From Muribaculaceae bacterium (GTDB lineage: Bacteria > Bacteroidota > Bacteroidia > Bacteroidales > Muribaculaceae), in assembly GCA_022510505.1 (NCBI GenBank), contig JAFLTL010000019.1, positions 1-43,508 of the forward strand: a stretch of DNA of 43,508 nucleotides, in the 5' to 3' direction. Both the position numbers and the translations under genes were made by a program. The first letter of the stretch is position 1, and each line of letters opens with the position of its first letter. This document shows positions 8,774 through 17,790 of the stretch, piece by piece. The notes under the pieces were generated by a model that saw only the letters and a list, made by a program, of their open reading frames with translations, did not search any database and had not been told where the DNA came from.

Positions 8774-11700
8774 GCCAAAACATTACCGACCCAAGAGAGT
8801 CCCGAAATATTCGTATCTTCATCTCCTCTACTTTCAATGACATGCAGGCGGAAAGAGATGAACTCGTATCCAAAGTATTCCCGCTCCTGCGCCAAAAAGC
8901 TGCCGAAAGAAACGTTTCCCTTACTGAAATAGACCTTCGATGGGGTATTACCCAAGAAGAAGCCGAAGAAAGCAAAGTGGTGGAAATATGCCTCGAAGAA
9001 ATCGATCGTAGCCATCCTTTCTTTATTGGACTTTTAGGTGGTCGTTACGGCTGGATTCCCGGTCAGGAATCCGTGGACTGGACTCAGATTATCAGCGATA
9101 GGTATCAGGATGCCATCACTCTCATCCGTGACGGAAAGAGTATGACTGAAATCGAGATTCGTCACGGGGTCCTACAAAATCCTCGAAATATTTATGCCTC
9201 CTTCTATATCAAGGAGATGCATGAAAAGGATATCGATCCACTGCAATTACAATTTCGGCAAGAAATCAGCCAAATACAGGATTTCCCCGTAAAATCCTAT
9301 TCTAACCTGGAAGAACTGGCCCAAGAGGTGATCAAAGATTTCGATGAACTGCTTGATTCTCTATTCCCGATAGAAAATGCTAACGACTGGATATCCCAAA
9401 GAAATCAGCAACGAAGCTATCTTCAGCAAGCCACTCGTTTCTTCGTAGCTCCTTCCAGGACCGAGGAAGCCCTCAATGCATTTCTACAAAATACCGATAA
9501 TAAAGGAGTCGTGTTGAGTGCTCCAAGCGGAATGGGAAAATCTACACTTCTCGCTCACACTGTTCTCAAAATCGAAAAGGAAATAGATGCCGATGTTATT
9601 GCATTCTTTCCTAATAATATCACCAACGGTTCAAGTTTCAATGATTTGGCCGACTGGATCTGTCGCGGCCTTCACGCCCTTTATGACTTTGATTACGACC
9701 GCGAAAAACCACATATAGATGAGCTCCAACGAGCAGCCTCTGAAATCCATCCCGAGAGAAAACTATACCTCCTTATTGACGGAATCAACCAAATCCTACC
9801 ATCCGATTCAGCTAACGACGACATGGTATGGTGGCCGCAATGGAACGAAAACGTTACTGTAATTTTCTCAACACCCAAAGAAAGTCCAATCTTCCGTTCC
9901 CTCGAAAGATTCAATTTAAAACCGTTAAATCTGAGTCCGCTCACCTTGGATGAAAAAGTGGAACTTGCAAACAGATTCCTCAAAGGCGGATTCAACAAAC
10001 AACTTTCGCGGCAACAGGTGGAGGTAATCGGAACGGCTAATCCTATCATGGAGAACACGTTCGTCTTCATCTCTTTCCTTGATGAGATAAGACGTTTCGG
10101 CTCCTTCGAACAGCTTGACAAAGAAATCGAATCCTTAACCGGAATAAAAAATACAGACGAATTTTTCAGCAAAATAATCTCCGGGCAATTATCCCATTTT
10201 GGTAATAACGACGACATTATCAATTACGATATTATCCTGGGTCTCATCGCATTATCTTATGATGGCCTCCAAGAATCCGACATCCTGCAACTTGCCCAAA
10301 TATCCCGTCTGAAATTATCCGTAATTTTAGGGATGAACGACCTTTACCTCATCAACCGTGGTGGAAAGATCCAATTTAGCAACGAAACATTCCGTGAGGT
10401 GTTCATGAACGAAAGACTCCATGCCGATATTGGTCTGGAACTCCGCGATTATCTCGCAAGCCACTTCGAAAAACAAAGGAATGAGTCGAATAAACTAACC
10501 CCTGATGCTCTTTTCGAGATATCCTACCAATATCACGAACTCAAAGACCTCGATCATCTCTTCCTCTCAATCTCCAATCTTCAGGCCTTCATTGACTTCA
10601 AAAAATTCGGCAAATTAAACGAACTCGGAAGATACTGGAACACATTACTGAGTGAAGATTCGGTGCGCTTCGATGTGTCAAACGTGATATATGAGCTCCT
10701 GCCACCTTGGTGCAATGACATGTATGTCAACGATATGTATCGAAGACTTATTCTTACTACCCAAATCGGCATCATCATCGATTTTGCCAATTTCTTAGGT
10801 TGGAACATCCGTTATCCTCAACCCGCCCAAAAATTATTAAATATGCTCCTCATGATGATAGAATCAGATGAGGAACAAGATGAAAGCATTTATCACTGGA
10901 AGGATTTAATTGAAAATAATATTGCGGTCTATCAATCCCTCAACAATGAAGACACCAGGAAGTCGCTAAAAAAATTCTGCGAACTCCTGTCGGACGATAC
11001 CAAATTCTCTGATCCGTTGGTGTCAAACATTGGCGAAAAACTCCTCTCTCTTTATGAAGAAACTAAAGACCGGAGTTTCCTCGAAAACTCCAAACTCATT
11101 CTATCAGAAGTTCTGAAAGCGCGTATCGAAAAATATGCCACAGAAATCCATCCCGAAGTGGCTGTGGCTTACGCTAACCTCGGGTCGGTAGAATTCTATA
11201 TCAATCTTTCTCAAGCAATTCAGTTAAACAAACGGAGTCTTGAAATATACGAGGCCCTGTATGGCTTCTACCACATTGATGTCGCCATTCAATATTTCAA
11301 TACAGGGTCGCTCATACTTAGATCAGATCCTCAAAAAAGTATCGAATTCTTGGATAAGGCCCTCCAAATATATCTGAATCTTCATGGCGAAAATAGCGAG
11401 CAAACCAAAAAGACCCGTTACATGCTCGCTCTTGCCCTACTACGTAGCGGTGAATATTCCAAAGCCTTGCAGCAAGCCGATTTCCTGAAGGAATGGCAAT
11501 CTTCGGTTGAAAACAATGACTTATATTTCCATTTGCTCAACGATATTTTCATGGCAGCTTACCGAGCCGGAGAATATTTCAGGGCCGAAGAGGTGGCACT
11601 TAAGATGCTGACTCTAAAAATCGACAATGTCGAAGAGGAAATCAGTGTCCACAACAATCTTGCCAAAGTGGAACATCTCCTCAATAAACCCGTTGAATCG

Positions 11701-13404
11701 GAGCATCACTATCTTGAAGCGATGAATCTTTCCCTTTCAAATGATCGTCCTTTACCGGCTCAGAAGTCTCTGATCTATCTTGCGAAATCATATATGGAAA
11801 CCGGAGAGCTCCAAAAAGCCGGCGATGCTCTTAAAAGAGTGATGCAGATTTCCTCTCAATATGAACTCGCTCCAGCCTTCGAACTGGCTTACGCCTATTA
11901 TAACTACGGTATTATTCTTTATAACTTGAATGAGAATGTAGAGAACGTCATAAAATATGTTGAAGAAGCCGTCAATATCATGGAGGGGATAACCGATGAT
12001 GAGGATGAACCCAACCTGTTGCAATATCGACAGACTCTCGAAAAACTGAGGAGTACAACAACACAGAACCGGGGGAACAATAATGAGAGAAGTGAAATGG
12101 CGATCGAAGAGATGTCAGAATATCTCGACGGAGGATTCCCCCAAGTCTTGAACAACTTCATAGAGGCTATGGATGCTCTCGATCGTGGAAGAGTGGATGA
12201 GGCTAAATACAAGCTCTCTCTTAGTCTCGAAGAATTGAATCCCGACAAACAACCCGCAGCATACGCCCAGGTTTTACGATATCTAGCTTTTACAAAGGCA
12301 ATCATCCTGGACAATTCTGTGGTTGAGAACCGGGAAGAGAATATTGAAGAAATCGCATCGGATTACGAAAGGGCACACAAACTTGCTGCCTGGTATGGAC
12401 ATTTCGATTTGGCGTGGCAAATATGTTCCGATGAGCAACAGTTCTTCCGGGCCGGGAAAGATTATAAAATGGCGGAACAGACCCTTTGGAAATGGCTTGA
12501 ATATCTCATTGATGACGGTCGATTTATATCTCTTCACACCGTCACCACTCTCTTCAATATCATGACTTCCCTATATTCCGGAGGGAACCATGACCCCAGG
12601 ATTGCTATGCACATCCTTCTTCTGGCTCTCTACATCTACGGGGAGTCGGAGGAAAAAATAGATGGTATCTATGATAAGTTAATCTCCTATTACAACCAAC
12701 TCAAGGAATATATACCCGATTTTGATGAAAACATGCTTGAGGAATGGGGTTACAATATCTGGAAGATTACTGAATATCTTCGAGATGAAGAGGATAACGG
12801 AAAAGATTACTACGATCTGGAAAACAAACTCTATAAAGAGAGTCTGAATTATTTCAAAAAGACCGATGATTATTACACAGCTCTATTCCAATATGTCTTC
12901 TCACTCCGTGAAATCCCTGATTTCCCGAAAGCTCTCAGCATGATTCCGGAATTGAAAGAAAATCTCCCTGAGGATGCCGACGCAGAGATGATTTCTGATT
13001 TGAAGAACCTCGAATATGTTAACCTTATGGGGGTTCTTGATTATGAGGGGGCAAGAAGATACAAGGAGGAGAACGATATTGACGATTCGCTTGAGGGAAC
13101 TTACTTGGAGAGATTTACACCCATCTATTTTGATTTGATCAATAATCTCAGAGAGGAAGCTATTCAAGCCTTGGATGAGTCTAAAAATAATAATTCTGAA
13201 TCTATTTTCCGTGACGGGTACAGACAAGACAAATACATGAGAAATCTATTTGATGTCGCCCTCTCGTTGGCCCAAATGGGTCATCCTTTCGAAGCCAGAC
13301 ATGCTGAAGAGAAATGGTGGAATTTCATCGAGAAGAATCTTTCTCAGGATATCGAGTCTTATAGAAAAGCAAAGGAATTCTTGGATAATAAAATTGGTGT
13401 ATAA
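8770..13404 (+). CDS. DUF4062-STAND NTPase-TPR giant signalling protein
   Basis: A 1544-aa cytosolic protein in three parts. Residues about 12-100 are a DUF4062 domain (IRIFISSTFNDMQAERDEL, LRWGIT, then HPFFIGLLGGRYGW), the N-terminal module also found before the NTPase in eukaryotic NPHP3, TEP1 and NWD1. Residues about 225-480 are a STAND/NACHT-like P-loop ATPase: Walker A APSGMGKST (251-259, K257) and Walker B LYLLIDGINQI with D337. The rest, from about residue 600, is helical and includes tetratricopeptide-like repeats, for example AVAYANLGSVEFY and FELAYAYYNYGIILY. STAND proteins are switches that oligomerise when the repeat domain binds a trigger, and many are defence sensors. Here the trigger is unknown. 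The four-base overlap with the RyR gene and two-base gap to the next gene place it in one operon with the channel. Confidence 0.88.
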   Translation: MSQNITDPRESRNIRIFISSTFNDMQAERDELVSKVFPLLRQKAAERNVSLTEIDLRWGITQEEAEESKVVEICLEEIDRSHPFFIGLLGGRYGWIPGQESVDWTQIISDRYQDAITLIRDGKSMTEIEIRHGVLQNPRNIYASFYIKEMHEKDIDPLQLQFRQEISQIQDFPVKSYSNLEELAQEVIKDFDELLDSLFPIENANDWISQRNQQRSYLQQATRFFVAPSRTEEALNAFLQNTDNKGVVLSAPSGMGKSTLLAHTVLKIEKEIDADVIAFFPNNITNGSSFNDLADWICRGLHALYDFDYDREKPHIDELQRAASEIHPERKLYLLIDGINQILPSDSANDDMVWWPQWNENVTVIFSTPKESPIFRSLERFNLKPLNLSPLTLDEKVELANRFLKGGFNKQLSRQQVEVIGTANPIMENTFVFISFLDEIRRFGSFEQLDKEIESLTGIKNTDEFFSKIISGQLSHFGNNDDIINYDIILGLIALSYDGLQESDILQLAQISRLKLSVILGMNDLYLINRGGKIQFSNETFREVFMNERLHADIGLELRDYLASHFEKQRNESNKLTPDALFEISYQYHELKDLDHLFLSISNLQAFIDFKKFGKLNELGRYWNTLLSEDSVRFDVSNVIYELLPPWCNDMYVNDMYRRLILTTQIGIIIDFANFLGWNIRYPQPAQKLLNMLLMMIESDEEQDESIYHWKDLIENNIAVYQSLNNEDTRKSLKKFCELLSDDTKFSDPLVSNIGEKLLSLYEETKDRSFLENSKLILSEVLKARIEKYATEIHPEVAVAYANLGSVEFYINLSQAIQLNKRSLEIYEALYGFYHIDVAIQYFNTGSLILRSDPQKSIEFLDKALQIYLNLHGENSEQTKKTRYMLALALLRSGEYSKALQQADFLKEWQSSVENNDLYFHLLNDIFMAAYRAGEYFRAEEVALKMLTLKIDNVEEEISVHNNLAKVEHLLNKPVESEHHYLEAMNLSLSNDRPLPAQKSLIYLAKSYMETGELQKAGDALKRVMQISSQYELAPAFELAYAYYNYGIILYNLNENVENVIKYVEEAVNIMEGITDDEDEPNLLQYRQTLEKLRSTTTQNRGNNNERSEMAIEEMSEYLDGGFPQVLNNFIEAMDALDRGRVDEAKYKLSLSLEELNPDKQPAAYAQVLRYLAFTKAIILDNSVVENREENIEEIASDYERAHKLAAWYGHFDLAWQICSDEQQFFRAGKDYKMAEQTLWKWLEYLIDDGRFISLHTVTTLFNIMTSLYSGGNHDPRIAMHILLLALYIYGESEEKIDGIYDKLISYYNQLKEYIPDFDENMLEEWGYNIWKITEYLRDEEDNGKDYYDLENKLYKESLNYFKKTDDYYTALFQYVFSLREIPDFPKALSMIPELKENLPEDADAEMISDLKNLEYVNLMGVLDYEGARRYKEENDIDDSLEGTYLERFTPIYFDLINNLREEAIQALDESKNNNSESIFRDGYRQDKYMRNLFDVALSLAQMGHPFEARHAEEKWWNFIEKNLSQDIESYRKAKEFLDNKIGV

Positions 13405-13406
13405 CT

Positions 13407-14060
13407 ATGGAAATCAAGGAGATACAAAATATACTGTCAGACATTGTCGATAATGTGGAGAGTCGGGATGAGTTCAATCAACTCTTCAAAAAATGTCGCG
13501 AAACTGAGGACGAGGATTTCCATTATGCTTTGCTTAACCTATGGGAGTTCATGGAGCAAAAGAGGTTTGTGCCTCAAAACATCAGAGAATATGATCATTT
13601 CTATCTGGTGGGAATGCTCGAAGAAGTGGCTAAGAAGATGAATGAACCTTTAGCTATTCGATTTGCATTCCTGATGACGGGAGAAAATTTCATCATCACC
13701 ACCTCTATGGAACAGGCCATGTATGCCCGGATTCTGACTGAATACTTGTGGTGTTATCGAGAATGGATGCTGGAAATTGTCTCGGAATTCGTGGAGGACG
13801 GACTCTCCGATCCAATTTATCAACCCTACTTTGAAGAGGGAATGCAACCGGGTTATGTCATCACCGAATTCTTCAAATTGCTCGCACCGGCTCTCTTCAA
13901 ATACATGGAAGAATATCCTGAAGATAAGATCCAGGGAGTCAACGAAGAAGTTATCGATTATCTTAAATCACTAACTGAAAGAACCTCTCCCCTTCCATTA
14001 CTGCCCAAATTCTGCACATTCTGCCGCTGGCTCCATGAATCCATCGCCAAATGCTCATAA
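13407..14060 (+). CDS. Unknown 217-aa protein ending the RyR/STAND cassette
   Basis: A soluble, mostly helical, acidic protein that I do not recognise; no signal peptide or clear membrane segment. Its start lies two bases after the stop of the STAND gene, so it belongs to the same operon. The C-terminal end (KFCTFCRWLHESIAKCS) is rich in cysteine and tryptophan. The DNA encoding it, 14008-14047, recurs almost exactly at 40945-40985 as an orphan gene tail, which shows that a relative of this gene once lay nearby or that the locus was rearranged. A role as partner or regulator of the STAND protein is a guess from context. Confidence 0.72.
   Translation: MEIKEIQNILSDIVDNVESRDEFNQLFKKCRETEDEDFHYALLNLWEFMEQKRFVPQNIREYDHFYLVGMLEEVAKKMNEPLAIRFAFLMTGENFIITTSMEQAMYARILTEYLWCYREWMLEIVSEFVEDGLSDPIYQPYFEEGMQPGYVITEFFKLLAPALFKYMEEYPEDKIQGVNEEVIDYLKSLTERTSPLPLLPKFCTFCRWLHESIAKCS
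14008..14047 (+). repeat. Direct repeat A, left copy (3' end of 217-aa gene)
   Basis: These 40 bases, starting AATTCTGCACATTCTG, match 40945-40984 with one early difference, ATCGC against GTCGC, after 35 identical bases. The copy is coding here, specifying FCTFCRWLHESIA in frame. It lies just outside the left inverted repeat B. Confidence 0.85.
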
Positions 14061-14119
14061 TTGACTTTTCTTGGAACATTCTGAAAAGATGACAGAATTT
14101 TATCTTTTATTTTATGCAG
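14059..14119. repeat. Inverted repeat B, left copy
   Basis: This 61-bp segment (AATTGACTTTTCTTGG...TTTTATGCAG) matches the reverse complement of 40887-40948. By my alignment 59 of 62 columns agree, with two mismatches and a one-base gap. It begins at the stop codon of the 217-aa gene. It contains a small stem (AAAAGAT/ATCTTTT, 14084-14108) that could act as a weak terminator for the cassette. Confidence 0.88.
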
Positions 14120-14313
14120 CCTGCACCGGTTGAGTCACCATTCATGATATAGGCCTTTTCCGGAATTGAGAAAGGTGTGGGAAGCACTTTTGCAATTCCG
14201 TCATGATTATTTCCAATTCCATTATCCGATGTGTTTTCAGCTAAAACTGAAAATGGAAAATAAAGAAACAGAAAACTTAGTGAAAGCGAAATTTTACAGG
14301 TCATTTTGAACAA
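14107..14313 (-). CDS. Possible small secreted protein
   Basis: A 68-aa frame whose N-terminus looks like a genuine Sec signal peptide (KISLSLSFLFLYFPFSVLA, then AEN), followed by a 43-residue polar tail ending GDSTGAGCIK. No family is recognised. Its 3' end runs into inverted repeat B, so the natural C-terminus may have been changed by the rearrangement. There is no convincing promoter or ribosome site, and it may be a fragment of a longer gene. Confidence 0.35.
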   Translation of the reverse strand: MFKMTCKISLSLSFLFLYFPFSVLAENTSDNGIGNNHDGIAKVLPTPFSIPEKAYIMNGDSTGAGCIK

Positions 14314-14316
14314 TAT

Positions 14317-14349
14317 AAAGAGGGACGTCGAAAACGACCTGCCCCCTTT
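14317..14349 (-). terminator. Terminator-like hairpin after the beta-propeller gene
   Basis: The arms AAAG-AGGG-AC-GTCG and CGAC-CTG-CCCCCTTT pair with interruptions around an AAAA loop, 20-50 bp downstream of the stop at 14371 on the minus strand. The following U-tract is weak, so termination may be partial. Confidence 0.5.
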
Positions 14350-14370
14350 AGGGATATCGATAAACGAATC

Positions 14371-15339
14371 TTATTTAATTTTCTCGTAGATGTAGAGCTC
14401 ATGAATTTCACCGGTGTAACCTTCTTCTTCGTAGGGGCCCTGAGACATTCCAAATACGATTTGAGTACCACGGTTGTTCAGCACTACCAAGTCATCATTG
14501 GTTGGGTCAATTGCGAGACCTTCAATTTCACCTGCACGTTTGAAATCATTCATTTCACGGAAATGTTTTACTCTACCCTTCATGGCGCCACCCGCAATTT
14601 TCCCTTTACGCATCATGGGTTTTCCGTTCTCATCAAGAGCCACACTGAACGGGGTGTCTTTAACAACTTCCTGGCCGTCAACAAGACCCGTATAAGGAAC
14701 TTCGGTTATGTCAACAATGTAAAGGTTGTCGGGAAGTTGATACAGGGATTCGCCATCATCTGCACTGAGAATCATTTTCCCGTCGGCAATGAAAATCCCT
14801 TGACACCAGTAGGGAGTTGGAGCAAGCTGGATCTTTGTATAGTATTTACCGGTGTCGAGATCATAGGCATAAGCGTAACGGCTGTCTACCCAGTCCGACA
14901 TCCAAACCATGTTCTTGTCGCGATCTACTGCCAAACCCGATACTTCAACTTGACCCGATTCTGGAACCCAAGGAAAATCGCGCTTCCATTGAAGAGTGTT
15001 GGCATCGTATACCGAAACAGCAATGTTGTATCCACGGCCATATTCGAACTTCTCAAGGCCACAATAGATTTCGCCATTGTAAATGTCTATGTCTCCAAAG
15101 TGGTTGGCAATTTCAGGATGCCGGAAAGGTTGATCGTTTTTTGCCACGAGCTTTCCTTCTTTATCATATTTCAGAAGAGCCTTCGTGTCTGAAACATAAT
15201 AATAATTGTCATCAATAGCAATTCCTTGACGACCTGCTACGGGAATCGTTTTTTTAAGGCGATATTCTTCTCCCACGTGCTGAGCCGAAACAGTTGCACC
15301 AACCATCAGGAGAGAAAGTCCTAATAATACTTTTTTCAT
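14371..15339 (-). CDS. Secreted beta-propeller (SMP-30/NHL-like) protein
   Basis: A 322-aa protein with a clear signal peptide (MKKVLLGLSLLMVGATVSA, cut before QH). The mature part has repeated short strands of the propeller type: QGIAIDDNYYYVSDT, GDIDIYNGEIYCG, VEVSGLAVDRDKNMVWMSDW, QGIFIADGKMILSADDG and IEGLAIDPTNDDLVVLN. These recall SMP-30/gluconolactonase-like and phytase-like propellers, which often bind calcium or act on lactones or phosphates. I cannot assign a reaction. It lies at the end of the minus-strand catabolic cluster, with its own promoter-like element, so it may be read separately from the SusCD operon. A periplasmic or surface accessory role is inferred from position. Confidence 0.72.
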   Translation of the reverse strand: MKKVLLGLSLLMVGATVSAQHVGEEYRLKKTIPVAGRQGIAIDDNYYYVSDTKALLKYDKEGKLVAKNDQPFRHPEIANHFGDIDIYNGEIYCGLEKFEYGRGYNIAVSVYDANTLQWKRDFPWVPESGQVEVSGLAVDRDKNMVWMSDWVDSRYAYAYDLDTGKYYTKIQLAPTPYWCQGIFIADGKMILSADDGESLYQLPDNLYIVDITEVPYTGLVDGQEVVKDTPFSVALDENGKPMMRKGKIAGGAMKGRVKHFREMNDFKRAGEIEGLAIDPTNDDLVVLNNRGTQIVFGMSQGPYEEEGYTGEIHELYIYEKIK

Positions 15340-15364
15340 GATAATAATGATAACTATTATTTTA

Positions 15365-15434
15365 CAAATATATCTTTCTACTCATCACAATACAAGAGGG
15401 GCCGTGATTGGACATTTCCTCCCACGCCCCCTCT
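15365..15434 (-). promoter_or_regulatory. Promoter of the beta-propeller gene overlapped by a strong hairpin
   Basis: On the minus strand, TATATTTG (15372-15365) is a good -7 box, and TCTTG (15397-15393), 20 bp upstream, is a possible -33. A 12-bp stem with one C-C mismatch (15395-15406 with 15423-15434, AGAGGGG-C-CGTG/CACG-C-CCCCTCT) overlaps the -33 element. It has no U-run. It may trim or stabilise the upstream GH31 transcript end, or affect initiation. Confidence 0.45.
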
Positions 15435-15521
15435 CTAAAAATAGAGTATAGTATAATAGTAAGCAACGAAATATTTATCTAATCTGTAATTAGGTCAAAG
15501 CAAAAGGTTTACGTAAAATAA

Positions 15522-17774
15522 TTAAATTACATATTCAATATCAACTCTTTGTTCAACTGGCAGCTCATCTACTTCCACTATCAGGCATTTTAGTTCATTA
15601 TCGAAACTCGATCTGCCGGGACGACCATTAATCAACACTTTTGTTCCATCTTTGACTGTAGGTAACTGCAGGCGATAGCCACGACTCTTTACCATCCCAT
15701 CATATGAACCTTTAGCTGGGTGAACGCTAACACAGGCTTTTTTCCCATTTTGTCTATAGGTCAGGTCTGTGGTGACATAATGCCCTTCGAGATAGTCTAG
15801 TGTCATGCCGTCGTCCTCATACAATGTGAAAGTATTACAAACATCGGATTGCGTCGGATATACGCGCATGACTAATGTGTTCAATGGTTCCGAGGCCGGC
15901 CGAGCAGTATAAGGTTGCATAGGAAGAATCCAGCCTCCTTTCACAAAGAGAGGGAATTGTTCGAGATCTTTAGTCACCTCTTTTTTGGCACCACCCTCCT
16001 GACATTCGTGAGTAAAAAAATCAAACCACAACTCGTTGTCGGGGAACCAAACAACTTGAGAGGATGTGAAGTTTTCCCCTTCTCCGGGTGAAGTTATAGG
16101 GGCTGCAAGAAGAAGATCACCGAAAGTGAATTGTTGAGGATTGGAATAGGACTCTTCAAACTGTCCGTAATCAATGAACATGCTGCGATTCAACGGCACC
16201 ATGGTGTTATGGGTTTCCCAAACACTTGAATAAATATAGGGCATCAGCTGTGAGCGCAGATGATACATTTTTCTCATGGCGTCAGTTTCCTTCTCGCCAG
16301 CAATCCAGGGTCTACGGTCAAGTCGTTTGTCTTTCGTTGAGTGGACTCGCAAGGCAGCCGAAAGAGCACCGAACTGAGTCCATCGTGCTGTAAGTTCTGG
16401 GTTCGGATCGCCTCTGAAACCACCGATGTCGTGGGCCCAATAGTAGCAACCGCCCTGACCACTGCACGCTGTCAGTTTTACCTCGAATGCCAGTATCTCC
16501 CAATTCGACTGCGCATCGCCCGAAAATTGTATAGGATGACGATGGTCGCCCCAGCCTCCCCAACGGCTGTAACCTGCTCCTCGTTTTCCGTTGTTTTGAG
16601 AGTCACGGTAGTAGAGTTCGTTTAACCATAATAGCGAAGATGACTCGAACCCTCTGACACGTGGATACAGATAGTTCTGTTGCCAATCCAACCACCAAAA
16701 GTCAACACCAATTTCCTCATGCGGCCTATGGGCAAACCGAAAAAAGTTCTCCATGTAATCGCGATCTGACAGGTCGAATAACGGAGGCTGTTTCTCTTCG
16801 TGTCCCAAAGCTTCGACAAAAGCGTTGTATTGCTCTTCGTGAGGGCGTATACCATCATGAGGATGATCATTGAGAGAAACTGTGACCCCCAGCGCGTGAC
16901 ATGAATCAAGCAACGCTTTGGGGTCCGGTATCAGGTCTCGGTTCCATGTGTATCCTGTCCAGTTAAGGTTTCCGTTGTGTCCTGTTCCAATAGAAGCGTC
17001 ATTCGTGTGCCAACCCATATCGAATACTATATTGTCCAAGGGAAAGTCGTGCTCATCATATCCTCGAATAATATCGAGAAACTCGGCGCTTGTATAGTCC
17101 CAGTAACGACAATACCAAATACCATGGATATATTTGCGGGTCATGGGAACATGCCCGCTTATTGCGCCTAAACTTGCCAAAGCGGCTTTGTAATCGTTGC
17201 CGTAAATAAAGCAATACTGATCCTGAACGTGCGACTTAGTATCACGAGGCTGCAACCAACCGTCAACCAACAAATCGCTGCGCTCATCGTCGATAATATA
17301 CCATCCATCACGACTCAATAGTCCCTCGTTCATTGGTATTTCCGAAGTGACTCGATCCAGTGTTTCTATTGGACCACCCAAATTGTTTCGGGTTACAAAA
17401 CGGTTGGTAAACTTCTTTTCCTTGCCGTTGTGTTTATAGTAGACTATAAAATTGGATGTAGAGAAAGGATATCCATCGTTGTGGAACATCATCCTCAATG
17501 CGGGAGTGGTTATCTCAAACCAGTCGTCATCCAAAGATGTCAATGTTATTGAGTCAACATCCAAACGACTGTTACGGTCATAGGCAAACAGGGTTGGCTC
17601 ATCGATAAATTTACCGTCAAAGGCATATTCCAAACGAACCAGCGTGGGAGTGATCACAGTCAAACGATTGTTTCCAAAAACAAGTGGATTCCCCGGAGTG
17701 TCGGTTGACAATGCCATCGGCACCCCCATAACAAAGAGTGCCGTTGACACAACCAATTTAACCATACATCTCAT
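15522..17774 (-). CDS. Glycoside hydrolase family 31 enzyme (alpha-glucosidase/alpha-xylosidase type)
   Basis: A 750-aa secreted enzyme with a signal peptide (about 1-23). An N-terminal beta-sandwich covers about 30-200, followed by the GH31 barrel. The nucleophile is D363 in VDFWWLDWQQ and the acid/base is D420 in QFSGDAQSNW; both are in the usual spacing and context. The segment YYWAHDIGGF after the acid/base is also typical. The C-terminal beta domains carry LYEDDGMTLDYLEGHY. GH31 acts on alpha-linked glucose, xylose, galactose or GalNAc; the subfamily cannot be set by eye. It lies 16 bp after the phosphodiesterase gene in the SusCD operon, so removal of an alpha-glycosyl substituent from the same substrate is likely (inference). 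Confidence 0.9.
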   Translation of the reverse strand: MRCMVKLVVSTALFVMGVPMALSTDTPGNPLVFGNNRLTVITPTLVRLEYAFDGKFIDEPTLFAYDRNSRLDVDSITLTSLDDDWFEITTPALRMMFHNDGYPFSTSNFIVYYKHNGKEKKFTNRFVTRNNLGGPIETLDRVTSEIPMNEGLLSRDGWYIIDDERSDLLVDGWLQPRDTKSHVQDQYCFIYGNDYKAALASLGAISGHVPMTRKYIHGIWYCRYWDYTSAEFLDIIRGYDEHDFPLDNIVFDMGWHTNDASIGTGHNGNLNWTGYTWNRDLIPDPKALLDSCHALGVTVSLNDHPHDGIRPHEEQYNAFVEALGHEEKQPPLFDLSDRDYMENFFRFAHRPHEEIGVDFWWLDWQQNYLYPRVRGFESSSLLWLNELYYRDSQNNGKRGAGYSRWGGWGDHRHPIQFSGDAQSNWEILAFEVKLTACSGQGGCYYWAHDIGGFRGDPNPELTARWTQFGALSAALRVHSTKDKRLDRRPWIAGEKETDAMRKMYHLRSQLMPYIYSSVWETHNTMVPLNRSMFIDYGQFEESYSNPQQFTFGDLLLAAPITSPGEGENFTSSQVVWFPDNELWFDFFTHECQEGGAKKEVTKDLEQFPLFVKGGWILPMQPYTARPASEPLNTLVMRVYPTQSDVCNTFTLYEDDGMTLDYLEGHYVTTDLTYRQNGKKACVSVHPAKGSYDGMVKSRGYRLQLPTVKDGTKVLINGRPGRSSFDNELKCLIVEVDELPVEQRVDIEYVI

Positions 17775-17790
17775 TTACAGTCAACCTTTA

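Noticed and set aside
14401-15192. A 263-codon plus-strand frame across the beta-propeller gene
   Set aside because: The minus-strand gene has a signal peptide and regular propeller repeats; the opposite frame has biased, unstructured composition.
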